Shown piece after piece: positions 43,916 through 52,393 of a DNA stretch of 64,000 nt. The position numbers were made by a program, and so were the translations under genes. Origin of the DNA: Oceanobacter mangrovi. Lineage in GTDB: Bacteria > Pseudomonadota > Gammaproteobacteria > Pseudomonadales > Oceanobacteraceae. Under the pieces are notes generated by a model. The model was not told where the DNA came from. It searched no databases and saw only the letters and a program-made list of their open reading frames with translations. Location: assembly GCF_019740315.1 (NCBI RefSeq), contig NZ_JAHXZR010000001.1:248001-312000 (forward strand). The letters are read 5' to 3'. Every line of letters begins with the position of its first letter. Within the stretch, counting starts at the first letter, position 1.

Positions 43916-45985
43916 CTAGTCACGGCTGCTGGCGATCAGGCTGGCCGGGTCAAAATTGCTGACGCCGTCTGCCAGACTGCCGGGCAGGGCGCTGTTGAAA
44001 ATATGCGGTTTGATCTTGCCAACCACATGCATTTCGCAGGGTTTGCAGTCGAACTTTAGCGTCAGCACTTCATCGCCATGAACCAGCTGCATGTCGCTGA
44101 CCTTGGTGATTACTCCGGTAACGCCCTTGGCCTGTTTTGGGCACAGGTTAAACGAGAAGCGCAGACAGTGTTTGGTGATCATCACCGGCACATCGCCGGT
44201 TTCTTCATGGGCCTCAAAGGCAGCTTCGATCAGCTGTACCCCAAAACGCCTGTAGAAGCTGCGAGCCCGGTGGTTGTAGACGTTGTCGAGGAACGACAGC
44301 TGGCTGTCCGGGTAAACCGGTGCTGGCTCACTGATGGCTTTGCGGCGGCCGCGCGGATGGGCTTGCAGGCGAGCCTCTGACAGCTGTTCGATTATGTCGC
44401 GGCGTAACGCCTTCAGCTGTGAAGCGGGAATAAAGCGGGCGTCACCGGTTATCTCAACCTGGCTGGCGTGATAGATGGTGTTGCCGAGTTTGGCGAAGCT
44501 GTCGTGCAGCTGCTGGTGGGCCTTGTCGGTATTGTTGGCGGCTTCAAACGGGCCAGCCAGCTCAGCAGAGACTTTGATGCCTTCTTCACTAACGGCCGTT
44601 GCAGATAGCTTGTCGGCCTGGCTGTTGAGCTTCCAGCTCACCCGCACCTTGCGTTCGGCGGAGGTTTTGGTCAGCGCCTGTTGCCAGTTATGGTCGAGAT
44701 TCCGATTGAGGGGCAGCGGCAGGCGTATCTTGTTGAGCGCGGGCGGCAGCAGCTCTTCCGGCATTTCATTCACTTCGAGCCGATACTGCCAGTAATGCAC
44801 ACCATCGTCCTCACCGGACGGAAAATCACACAACAGCTGCACCGTATTGGCTCGGAAGCCGACGATTTCACGTTTCACCAGCACGTTCAGGCCGTCACCG
44901 TTGGTCAGTTCCGTGGTGGTTTGGACGGTGATTTCTGATTTGGCTGGTTTGCCATTTTTGCCTTCCTTGTCCTTATTACCTTTCTTGCCCTTTTTGTTTT
45001 CCTTGCCGAGGCCGATCAGTTCTCCTACTGGCAGGCCGATAAACTTGGGAGAATCAAAAGCACCGATGTCGATTTTGCGGTCGGAAACAAAATAATCGGT
45101 GCTGCCACGGTGAAATGTCTTGTCTGGATTGGGGACAAAGAAGTGCCCGGTAATGCCACTGGACGCCCGTTTGAGGTCAGTCCGTTCGGTGAGAATCTGG
45201 TCCAGCAGCTGACGATAATGCGCGGTGATGTTTTTGACGTAGCTGAGGTCTTTATAACGGCCTTCGATCTTGAATGAACGCACGCCCGCGTCGACCAACG
45301 CGCCCAGATTGTCGCTCTGGTTATTGTCCTTCATCGACAGCAGGTGCTTGTCGTAGGCGACCACCTGGCCCTGGCTGTCTTTCAGGGTGTAGGGCAGTCG
45401 ACAGGCCTGCGAACAGTCGCCGCGGTTGGCGCTGCGGCCGGTCTGGGCGTGGGAAATATTGCATTGGCCAGAGAAAGCGACACACAGAGCGCCATGAATA
45501 AAAAATTCCACCGCCGCATCAACGCTGTCGCTGATTTCCCGGATCTGCTGCAGGTTCAGCTCACGCGCCAGCACCAGCTGCGAGAAACCGGCCTGTGACA
45601 GAAACTGCGCCTTATCCAGCCGACGAATATCACACTGGGTACTGGCGTGAATCTCAATCGGCGGAATATCCAGCTCCATGATGCCCATGTCCTGAATAAT
45701 CAGTGCGTCGACGCCAATCTCATACAGCTGGTGAATCAGTGCTCGTGCCGGTTCCAGCTCATTGTCATGCAGAATGGTGTTGAGTGTGACAAAAACTCTG
45801 GCGTGAAACCGATGGGCGAATTCGACCAGACCGGCAATATCCGCCACTGAATTGGCCGCATTATGGCGGGCACCAAAGCCGGGGCCGCCGATATAAACGG
45901 CGTCGGCACCATGCAGGATAGCTTCTTTGGCGATGCTGGCATCGCGGGCAGGGCTGAGTAGTTCGAGCTGGTTTTTCTGGAGCAT
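43916..45985 (-). CDS. rlhA: 23S rRNA C2501 hydroxylase RlhA (U32 peptidase family)
   Basis: A protein of about 689 residues of the U32 family (E. coli YdcP/RlhA), which hydroxylates C2501 of 23S rRNA. Blocks are LELLSPARDASIAKEAI, GADAVYIGGPGFGAR, and the U32 signature FFIHGALCVAFSGQCNIS with RGDCSQACRLPY, providing the conserved cysteines. A Lys/Gly-rich insertion (GKENKKGKKGNKDKEGKNGK, near residue 330) is not typical. The start is uncertain: ATG 45985 aligns with the family, ATG 46006 is also open. Confidence 0.9.
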   Translation of the reverse strand: MLQKNQLELLSPARDASIAKEAILHGADAVYIGGPGFGARHNAANSVADIAGLVEFAHRFHARVFVTLNTILHDNELEPARALIHQLYEIGVDALIIQDMGIMELDIPPIEIHASTQCDIRRLDKAQFLSQAGFSQLVLARELNLQQIREISDSVDAAVEFFIHGALCVAFSGQCNISHAQTGRSANRGDCSQACRLPYTLKDSQGQVVAYDKHLLSMKDNNQSDNLGALVDAGVRSFKIEGRYKDLSYVKNITAHYRQLLDQILTERTDLKRASSGITGHFFVPNPDKTFHRGSTDYFVSDRKIDIGAFDSPKFIGLPVGELIGLGKENKKGKKGNKDKEGKNGKPAKSEITVQTTTELTNGDGLNVLVKREIVGFRANTVQLLCDFPSGEDDGVHYWQYRLEVNEMPEELLPPALNKIRLPLPLNRNLDHNWQQALTKTSAERKVRVSWKLNSQADKLSATAVSEEGIKVSAELAGPFEAANNTDKAHQQLHDSFAKLGNTIYHASQVEITGDARFIPASQLKALRRDIIEQLSEARLQAHPRGRRKAISEPAPVYPDSQLSFLDNVYNHRARSFYRRFGVQLIEAAFEAHEETGDVPVMITKHCLRFSFNLCPKQAKGVTGVITKVSDMQLVHGDEVLTLKFDCKPCEMHVVGKIKPHIFNSALPGSLADGVSNFDPASLIASSRD

Positions 45986-46184
45986 GAGATCACCGGCAGT
46001 CGTCATCGCGACTGCGCTGTTATGTGCAGGAGTTAATCAGGTTGGCGGCAAGTTTAGCCGGTATTGGAGTCAAACCCTACCCGAACGCAGCACTGGCAGG
46101 GGCTGACATTGCCGATCATCGCGCGATGAAGGTTCTGCCAACCCCGAGGAAGAGAGAGCCGGTGAGGTGAACTCGAGTGATTGC

Positions 46185-47903
46185 TTACCAGGCTATGGGA
46201 ATACGGCCAGAGCTATCGGACATTTCAGCCGAGCTTATTGCCACCGCAGGCACATTGCTAACCGGGTAGGCCAGGGTATTGGTCAAGGTTGGCGAGGTGT
46301 CGGTATTCAGGCTGTTCAAAGCGTAGGTGCTGTTGTTTTCCAACGTGTTGGTCGCGTTGCAATAGATGTTCTGGAACACGGAGTCGATGACACCGTTGTT
46401 GTCGTCAGCGACCGTGCTTTCAACTGTATCGTCTTCAATGAATACACAGTTTTCCATGTCTCCCAGTAAGACGGAATTAAAGAATCTGCCCTCAGAACCC
46501 ATTTTCAGGTGAATTCCATCTCCAAGAGCCCCGGATCCATAGGTGGCTGTGTCCAGATCCACGATCGCCGTGATATTCGCAATGGTCGGGTTGGATTCCT
46601 GGTAAGCAGATTCAGCTGCGTCACCTTGGGTGTCCAGTTCGAAGACGTGATTGCTGGAGCGATCCTGGTTCTGGTACTTGATAACCAGAGCGTACTGGAT
46701 GTTACCAACGTAACCTTCATCCCAGTCGATATCGTCGTCCTGGTTACCGGTCAGTACCAGGTGTTTGGCATCAACAGCGCCACCGAAGAATTCAACGCCG
46801 TCATCCTTGTTACCGTGGATTTGTACGTAGTCGATAGTCGTGCCGTAACCAACAGCCATGAAACCGATACCGTTCAGCTCATCACCGTTGGACACTTCCT
46901 GGCCTGCTTCGGTGATGATTACGTATTTCAGCGAGCCAGAACTGTCTGCGTTATTGATACCACCGAAATAACCAGAGTCCCCTTCACCGATACGGTTGCA
47001 CAGGCTGCTGTCGTCATAGTAAGAACCGCAGGTATTGTTGTATCCGTAACCCTGAAGGATCAGGCCACCCCATTCCTGATCGCCACCGAAGTTGTCTGGC
47101 GTTGCGATACCAGACATCACAATAGGATGATCGGCAGTCCCTACTGCCTCAATTCGGGAACCACGGGTAATCACCAGGGAAGACGCTGCCTGATTCATAA
47201 AAACTGTGCCTTCGGCAATCGTCAAAACAGTGGTGTCGAACGCTGTGAAGGTCGATTGAAGCGCGTTACCAGTACCGACCAGAACCTGATCCTCCAGTGA
47301 CCAGATAACTTGATTGGAAAGGGTGGTGTCATTGGTAAAGCGGCCAGCAATAACACACACAGGGAAGCTTTGTTCATCGAGGCTGACTGTGCCGGATTGT
47401 GTCACGGTCACTTGAGGATTGTTGGCTATTAATGGGCAGCTTTCTGTTGCCTGAATTCCAGACATATCAGGGCTGAAGCTCACATGTGCAGTGAAGGTAC
47501 CTGCGGCGGTACTGAGCAAGTCAATGTCCGCAGCAGTTGTCGGGTATGACCCTTCCATCGCAAATGAGTACCAGCTGTCTGTGTCATCGGGATTCACTGC
47601 GCCGACATACATCGTTTGGTCAAACACAAAGTCCGGGTTAGCGCCGTAGTTGTAATAATACGAGTCATAACAATCGTAATACGTTCTGGATATTTCATCT
47701 TCCTCCAACACACCACTGCTATCGGTATCGAGTCCCTCCTCAATTTTCATCCCCCCTACGGGGCAATTGTCACCGGCAAGTTCCATGGATTCGATGGTTA
47801 GCGTGTCTTCGGTGATGTTGTCGTTATCTGATGCCTTGTTATCGGCACCACAAGCGGTCAGGGCCAGAAGAGCAACAAAAAGGGGGAGAAAAACGCGTTT
47901 CAT
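46185..47903 (-). CDS. Lipoprotein with EF-hand-like motif and beta-helix body
   Basis: A 572-residue protein with signal peptide and lipobox (MKRVFLPLFVALLALTACG). Residues about 46-80 (CPVGGMKIEEGLDTDSSG, then VLEEDEI and a later Cys) match the short Cys-bracketed DUF7151-type motif with an EF-hand-like DxDxxG loop. The rest is Asn/Gly/Asp-rich, with repeated segments such as YVQIHGNKDDGVEFFGG and LVLTGNQDDDIDWDEGY, typical of a right-handed parallel beta-helix. It is probably exposed on the surface. No enzymatic motif recognised. Confidence 0.75.
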   Translation of the reverse strand: MKRVFLPLFVALLALTACGADNKASDNDNITEDTLTIESMELAGDNCPVGGMKIEEGLDTDSSGVLEEDEISRTYYDCYDSYYYNYGANPDFVFDQTMYVGAVNPDDTDSWYSFAMEGSYPTTAADIDLLSTAAGTFTAHVSFSPDMSGIQATESCPLIANNPQVTVTQSGTVSLDEQSFPVCVIAGRFTNDTTLSNQVIWSLEDQVLVGTGNALQSTFTAFDTTVLTIAEGTVFMNQAASSLVITRGSRIEAVGTADHPIVMSGIATPDNFGGDQEWGGLILQGYGYNNTCGSYYDDSSLCNRIGEGDSGYFGGINNADSSGSLKYVIITEAGQEVSNGDELNGIGFMAVGYGTTIDYVQIHGNKDDGVEFFGGAVDAKHLVLTGNQDDDIDWDEGYVGNIQYALVIKYQNQDRSSNHVFELDTQGDAAESAYQESNPTIANITAIVDLDTATYGSGALGDGIHLKMGSEGRFFNSVLLGDMENCVFIEDDTVESTVADDNNGVIDSVFQNIYCNATNTLENNSTYALNSLNTDTSPTLTNTLAYPVSNVPAVAISSAEMSDSSGRIPIAW

Positions 47904-48233
47904 TCATCGTTCCTTCGATGTGGTTTACAGGGCGTTCTTGATGTGGAGCGTTATTAAGTATTCTCCGAATTTGTGAACGTTTTCTTACCGTTTGATGCTG
48001 GTGATTGAGTATCGAAGAGGTGGGGACTGATGCTCGCTCTGATGGCATTTATTGCGCTTGTATGAGGCGCAGGAGAACAACAAGCAGGTGATCAGGTAAG
48101 GGACGTAGGGCTGGAAATACGTTCAGCTGGGGTGGGACGATCGCTGGGAATGCAGGCGTCCCGGCTTGAGGAGGCAAAAACAAAAACGGCACCCGCAGGT
48201 GCCGTTGTCACAAAACGATGTCCGCAGCCGCTA
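47904..48233. other. Intergenic region between the beta-helix lipoprotein and yebC-family genes
   Basis: No credible gene. The left part should hold the promoter of the beta-helix lipoprotein gene; the right part holds the terminator at 48176-48206. Nothing else stands out. Confidence 0.6.
48176..48206 (-). terminator. Rho-independent terminator after the YebC-family gene
   Basis: AACGGCACC (48185-48193) pairs with GGTGCCGTT (48198-48206) around CGCA. On the minus strand it is followed by TTTGTTTTTG. Confidence 0.92.
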
Positions 48234-48956
48234 TCAGCCAGGGAATTCGCCGTTGTGGTAGATTTCCTGCACGTCTTCCAGATCGTTGATCAGACCGGCA
48301 AAACGCTCGAACTGGTCAACATCGTCGGCTGCAATCGGGTGTGGCATCTGTGGCAGGTAGGTGATTTCTTCCATCTCGAATTCAATACCTTCACGCCACT
48401 CGGTCAGCGCAGTTTTGGTTTTGAAGAATTCGGTTGGTGGTACCAGTACCGTCACCATGCCGTCTTCACATTCGATGTCAGACACATCAACGTCGGCTTC
48501 CAGCAGGATCTCCATCGCTTCTTCTTCGCTTTCGTCAGCGAAAACGAACATGGCGCGATGGTCGAACATGTGGGAAACAGAGCCCTGGGAACCCAGTTTG
48601 GCCTTGCACTTGGAGAACACACCACGGATTTCACCGAAGGTACGGTTCGGGTTGTCGGTCAGGGCACTGATCAGCACCATGGCGCCGCCCGGTGCAATGC
48701 CTTCGTACAGCGCTGGCTGGTAGTCTTCACCGCCGGTGCCCTTGGCCTTGTCGAGGGCCTTGTCGATCACGTGCGTTGGCACCTGGTCTTTCTTGGCGCG
48801 GTCGATCAGCGAACGCAGTGCCAGGTTACCGGACGGATCAATACCACCGGCTTTGGCGGTTACATAGATTTCACGGCCGTACTTGGAGTAGACCTTGGTT
48901 TTTGCCGCGGCCGTTTTGGCCATGGATTCTTTACGGTTTTGAAACGCTCTGCCCAT
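48234..48956 (-). CDS. YebC/PmpR-family transcriptional or translational regulator
   Basis: A 240-residue protein starting MGRAFQNRKESMAKTAAAKT, closer to the YeeN branch than to YebC. YGREIYVTAKAGGIDPSGN, LYEGIAPGGAM, DNPNRTFGEIRGVFSK and SVSHMFDHRAMFVF are the family blocks. Members act as DNA-binding regulators or, as shown for some, relieve ribosome stalling. Monocistronic, between two terminators. Confidence 0.9.
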   Translation of the reverse strand: MGRAFQNRKESMAKTAAAKTKVYSKYGREIYVTAKAGGIDPSGNLALRSLIDRAKKDQVPTHVIDKALDKAKGTGGEDYQPALYEGIAPGGAMVLISALTDNPNRTFGEIRGVFSKCKAKLGSQGSVSHMFDHRAMFVFADESEEEAMEILLEADVDVSDIECEDGMVTVLVPPTEFFKTKTALTEWREGIEFEMEEITYLPQMPHPIAADDVDQFERFAGLINDLEDVQEIYHNGEFPG

Positions 48957-48980
48957 GGGAATTTGTCTTTTTGATGCGGG

Positions 48981-49023
48981 TTAAAAAAATAAACGGTCGG
49001 GATTGTACATCCCGACCGTTTAT
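48981..49023 (-). terminator. Rho-independent terminator after the PEGA lipoprotein gene
   Basis: AAACGGTCGGGAT (48991-49003) pairs perfectly with ATCCCGACCGTTT (49009-49021). On the minus strand it is followed by ATTTTTTTAA. Confidence 0.95.
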
Positions 49024-49082
49024 TCTGCACAACTTAACTCAGATTTCGGCTGATTTGCCGCATTGGCTTGCGCAACCGGCGC

Positions 49083-50156
49083 TTACTGAGCCGGTGTCTC
49101 TGGCTCTTGTACGGCCGCTGGCTGCTGCATAACCGGTTGCTGCATTTGCTGCTGGACCGGCTGCTGCATCATTTGTTGTTGCTGCACCGGTTGTTGCATC
49201 TGCTGTTGTTGAGCCGGCTGCTGCATCATCTGCTGTGGAGCAACGTATTGCGGTTGCTGCTGTTGGTAAACCGGCTGTTGTTGCGGGTAATACACCGGCT
49301 GCTGGGCTGGCTGTGAGCCGCTCATCATCGGCGCAATGATCATTGGCGCGGCAGAAGATTCTTTCGGTGCAATGCCCAGCGCCTTGGCGTCATAGGCTTC
49401 GTTGCCAGCGGCCGGAGCCAGCAGCACTTTCATCTTTTTCGGGTAGTTCTGGTCACGCCAGCTGACGCCCTTGTATTCCAGATTGATCAGCTTGGAAGCA
49501 AAACCACGGCGCTCGATTTTCAGCTGTGGCTTGGCTTTCGGGTTCATGTCGTCGAGTTCAATTTCACATGGCGTATCACAAAGGTATTCAAAGCCCATGG
49601 TGATGGTGGCGCCTTGCGGGTCGGTATCGAAAAATACGGTTTCGCTGTGCTTGAGCGGGTCCATGTCGGCCTTGACGCTGTAGGTATTCGGGCCGTCGAT
49701 GGCGAAGGTTTTGGTCATGTCCTGATAACCGTCGGCCTTGAAGGTCAGGCTGATGGCGTCAGACTTGTTGAAGACCAGACGGTAGTCGAGCGGCGTGGTA
49801 CCGAGCTTTTCGGCACCCAGATAAACGTCGGCAGTCGGGGTGGCATCAAGCGTGGCATCCGCGACCTTGACCAGCACGGCTTCGAAGGCTTCCTTCTTGG
49901 CACCGTCGTTTTTGATGGTGGCAGTGAACGGCAGGTAATAGTCCTTGCTGACCAGCAGTTCCAGGGAGTCGGACTTCTTGAATTCCACTTCGTAGTTATT
50001 CACCGGCGTCGCGCCGACGCTTTTACCTGCGATGGTGACGTCAGCACCTTCCGGTGCGGACTTGACCATTACCATCTTGGTGGAGGCTCCACAGCCTGCC
50101 AGCAACCCAGTCAGGGTCAGTACGGCAGCAGGGAGCAGAAACACGCGTGTTGTCAT
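49083..50156 (-). CDS. PEGA-domain lipoprotein with Gln-rich C-terminus
   Basis: A lipoprotein of about 357 residues. The signal MTTRVFLLPAAVLTLTGLLAGC ends in the lipobox LAGC. Repeated PEGA-like beta units follow (SAPEGADVTIAGKSVGATPV, DATPTADVYLGAEKLGTTPL, TDPQGATITMGFEYLCDTP). The last 80 residues are mainly Gln, Pro and Met (MMQQPAQQQQMQQPV...), low-complexity and probably disordered. ATG 50156 has GAGAGGAATTTAGG upstream; earlier ATGs in frame are poorer. Probably an envelope protein with surface or peptidoglycan contacts; function unknown. Confidence 0.78.
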   Translation of the reverse strand: MTTRVFLLPAAVLTLTGLLAGCGASTKMVMVKSAPEGADVTIAGKSVGATPVNNYEVEFKKSDSLELLVSKDYYLPFTATIKNDGAKKEAFEAVLVKVADATLDATPTADVYLGAEKLGTTPLDYRLVFNKSDAISLTFKADGYQDMTKTFAIDGPNTYSVKADMDPLKHSETVFFDTDPQGATITMGFEYLCDTPCEIELDDMNPKAKPQLKIERRGFASKLINLEYKGVSWRDQNYPKKMKVLLAPAAGNEAYDAKALGIAPKESSAAPMIIAPMMSGSQPAQQPVYYPQQQPVYQQQQPQYVAPQQMMQQPAQQQQMQQPVQQQQMMQQPVQQQMQQPVMQQPAAVQEPETPAQ

Positions 50157-50349
50157 CCTAAATTCCTCTCTCATGGCCGAGCCATTGGCTCGCAAATCAT
50201 GAATAGCATTATAGTCTTGTCAGCAACAGCCTTGTGCTGATCGATGAAGTAATAGTGAAACTATACCTCAGCAGCCTGCTATTGAAACCCGAACTGGTGG
50301 TTTTTCAGGCAGCTTTTTGCTGCCATTGCGCGCTTGATTGGCGAAAAAC

Positions 50350-51051
50350 TCAGTCGCCGCCGTGGCCGGGCTTGCTGGCCAGATACTGGCTGCGGAAGCG
50401 CTCAAAATACTGCTGCAGCTGTACTGCAGAATGGTGATCGCCCAGCTTCTGCAGAATCAGACTGCTGACTTCGGCGGTACCGAGCTGGTGGTCGTGAAAG
50501 GCTTCCCGCAGTTGATACTGCGAGCTGTTTTGCGGGCTGATGCCGAGCACCGGTAAATGCGCCAGCCAGGGGCTGCGGAACATCTTGCGGGCTTCACGCC
50601 AGGTGCCGTCCAGCAGCACTATCAAGGGCTTGGCGTTAGTCGATCTGGCTTGCTGCAGCCAGTGGCCGAGGCGCTCGTCGGTGAGCTGGCGCGATTCCTC
50701 AACATACTCAAACGGGAACACCAGCAAGGGTTGATAGGCCGGGTTGGCCAATAGCGCCAGCAACTCAGGGTCTGGCTCGGTTCGTTGCCATAAAAACGCA
50801 TGGTTATCGGCCAGTACGTCTGCCACCAGACGGCCGCTGTTGCTGGGCTTGTAGACCTCTCCCTTGTAATACAACAGGCACACCGCCACCTCGCCGCCTG
50901 CCGTTGGGCGGGCAGCACAGACACAATAGGCTTCACTTAACAGGCAGGCCTGACAACGCACCATACGGTTACCACGGGCCAAAAACGGCCGGTTGGATGC
51001 GGCCAGCTCGGCGCGACGCAGACGGCTGACGGAGTTTTCGTGGGTGGTCAT
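50350..51051 (-). CDS. DTW-domain tRNA-uridine aminocarboxypropyltransferase (TapT-like)
   Basis: A 233-residue protein. The N-terminal CQACLLSEAYCVCA provides the Cys cluster of DTW proteins, and VLLDGTWREARKMFRSP is the DTW motif. The family makes acp3U in tRNA (U47 in E. coli, TapT) from SAM. Position and neighbours give no further hint. Confidence 0.87.
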   Translation of the reverse strand: MTTHENSVSRLRRAELAASNRPFLARGNRMVRCQACLLSEAYCVCAARPTAGGEVAVCLLYYKGEVYKPSNSGRLVADVLADNHAFLWQRTEPDPELLALLANPAYQPLLVFPFEYVEESRQLTDERLGHWLQQARSTNAKPLIVLLDGTWREARKMFRSPWLAHLPVLGISPQNSSQYQLREAFHDHQLGTAEVSSLILQKLGDHHSAVQLQQYFERFRSQYLASKPGHGGD

Positions 51052-51328
51052 GAAGCGTGTGTATTCCTGATCGGCAAAAGCGGCCGGATTATCGCTGTGA
51101 TCGGGTCGTTCGCCAACTGGTGAGGGCCTGTTGTTCGTTGCCTGTATTTTCGTATTGCGATCTCAATAGCCATTGCCTCTGGGATCCGTCGTCCTCTCAT
51201 CATTGTGATGTTCTGTAGCGGCCAATAAATGGTCCTGTTCCACTTGTGTTTGGCCAATATCGAACTTAACTGAATCAAGGGCAGGTTGAACAAGTGCCCA
51301 GACTGACCTTATTTCAGGTGGTTTATTT

Positions 51329-52363
51329 ATGGCATTGGCACGGTACACGGATAACGTTCCCGCTTTGCTGGATCAGTTGGGCATCAGCCTGATTGTTACT
51401 TCGAACACAGCCGGTCGGGTTTTCACTCTGGCGGCTCAGGATGGTCAGCTGTCGCAAGGTGCGATACGCGTGAAGAAGCCGATGGGGATCGCCCTGAATG
51501 GTGATTTTCTGGCAATCAGCCATCACGAGGGTGTATCTCTCTACAAACATGACCAGCGTCTGGCAGAGCTCTATCCGAAGGCCCGCTTCGACAAGCTGTT
51601 TCATCCCACCGTCGATTTTTTCAGTTATGGCCTGAATCATCATGACCTGGCCTTTACCCGTCAGGGGTTGGTGTCGGTCAACACGAGCTATTCGTGTCTT
51701 GCCCGGGTCGATACCTATGGCGAGTTCAGTTATTCCAGCGTTTGGCAGCCGCCGTTTGTCAGCAAGGAAGCATCGGGTGATTGCTGCCATCTGAACGGTA
51801 TGGCGGTGGATGACGAAGGAAATATCCGTTATGCGACTGCCTTCAGTACAACGGATGTCGACGCCAGCTGGCGTGATCAGGTGATGGAGACCGGGGTGGT
51901 GATGGACGTGCGCAGCAATCGTGTTGTGCTGGACGGTCTGACCATGCCGCACTCACCTCGCTGGTATCAGCAGAAACTGTATTTTTTCTCTTCCGCCACC
52001 GAAGAACTGTTTGAGTTTGACCCTGAAAAGCATTCGTTGCAGCGCTTACAGCGCTTCGATGGTTTTGTGCGCGGGCTGGATTTCTGTGGCCGCTATGCCT
52101 TCATCGGCGTGTCACGTCTGCGTAAAAGCCGCTCGTTCGGTTTCCTTCCCATTACTGAAAAAGTGATTCGCCCCGGGGTGCTGGTGTTCGATCTGCAGGC
52201 TCGCAGCATCGTTGGCGAAATCGTCTTTCCAAACGGCGTTGATGAAATTTTCGACGTCAAGGTGGTCGCCAATGCCCGCCGTGTGGCGATTCACGATCCG
52301 AAAGCGCCCGGGGCCATGCAAGGCGTTATTTCCAATTCCATCGTCAGCTGGCTCGGTGAGTGA
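51329..52363 (+). CDS. DUF4915 (TIGR03032-type) protein
   Basis: A 344-residue protein without signal peptide, with a beta-propeller-like pattern. Recognisable family features are RVKKPMGIALNGDFLAIS, GLNHHDLAF, CCHLNGMAVDDEG, MPHSPRWYQQKLYF, FCGRYAFIGVSRLRKSRSF and RPGVLVFDL. The molecular function is not known. It lies 30 bases upstream of the giant repeat-protein gene on the same strand, so the two are probably co-transcribed and it may serve that protein's assembly or modification (inference). Confidence 0.8.
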   Translation: MALARYTDNVPALLDQLGISLIVTSNTAGRVFTLAAQDGQLSQGAIRVKKPMGIALNGDFLAISHHEGVSLYKHDQRLAELYPKARFDKLFHPTVDFFSYGLNHHDLAFTRQGLVSVNTSYSCLARVDTYGEFSYSSVWQPPFVSKEASGDCCHLNGMAVDDEGNIRYATAFSTTDVDASWRDQVMETGVVMDVRSNRVVLDGLTMPHSPRWYQQKLYFFSSATEELFEFDPEKHSLQRLQRFDGFVRGLDFCGRYAFIGVSRLRKSRSFGFLPITEKVIRPGVLVFDLQARSIVGEIVFPNGVDEIFDVKVVANARRVAIHDPKAPGAMQGVISNSIVSWLGE

Positions 52364-52393
52364 GCCGGTTTATTCTTTGTGTCGGATGATTCC

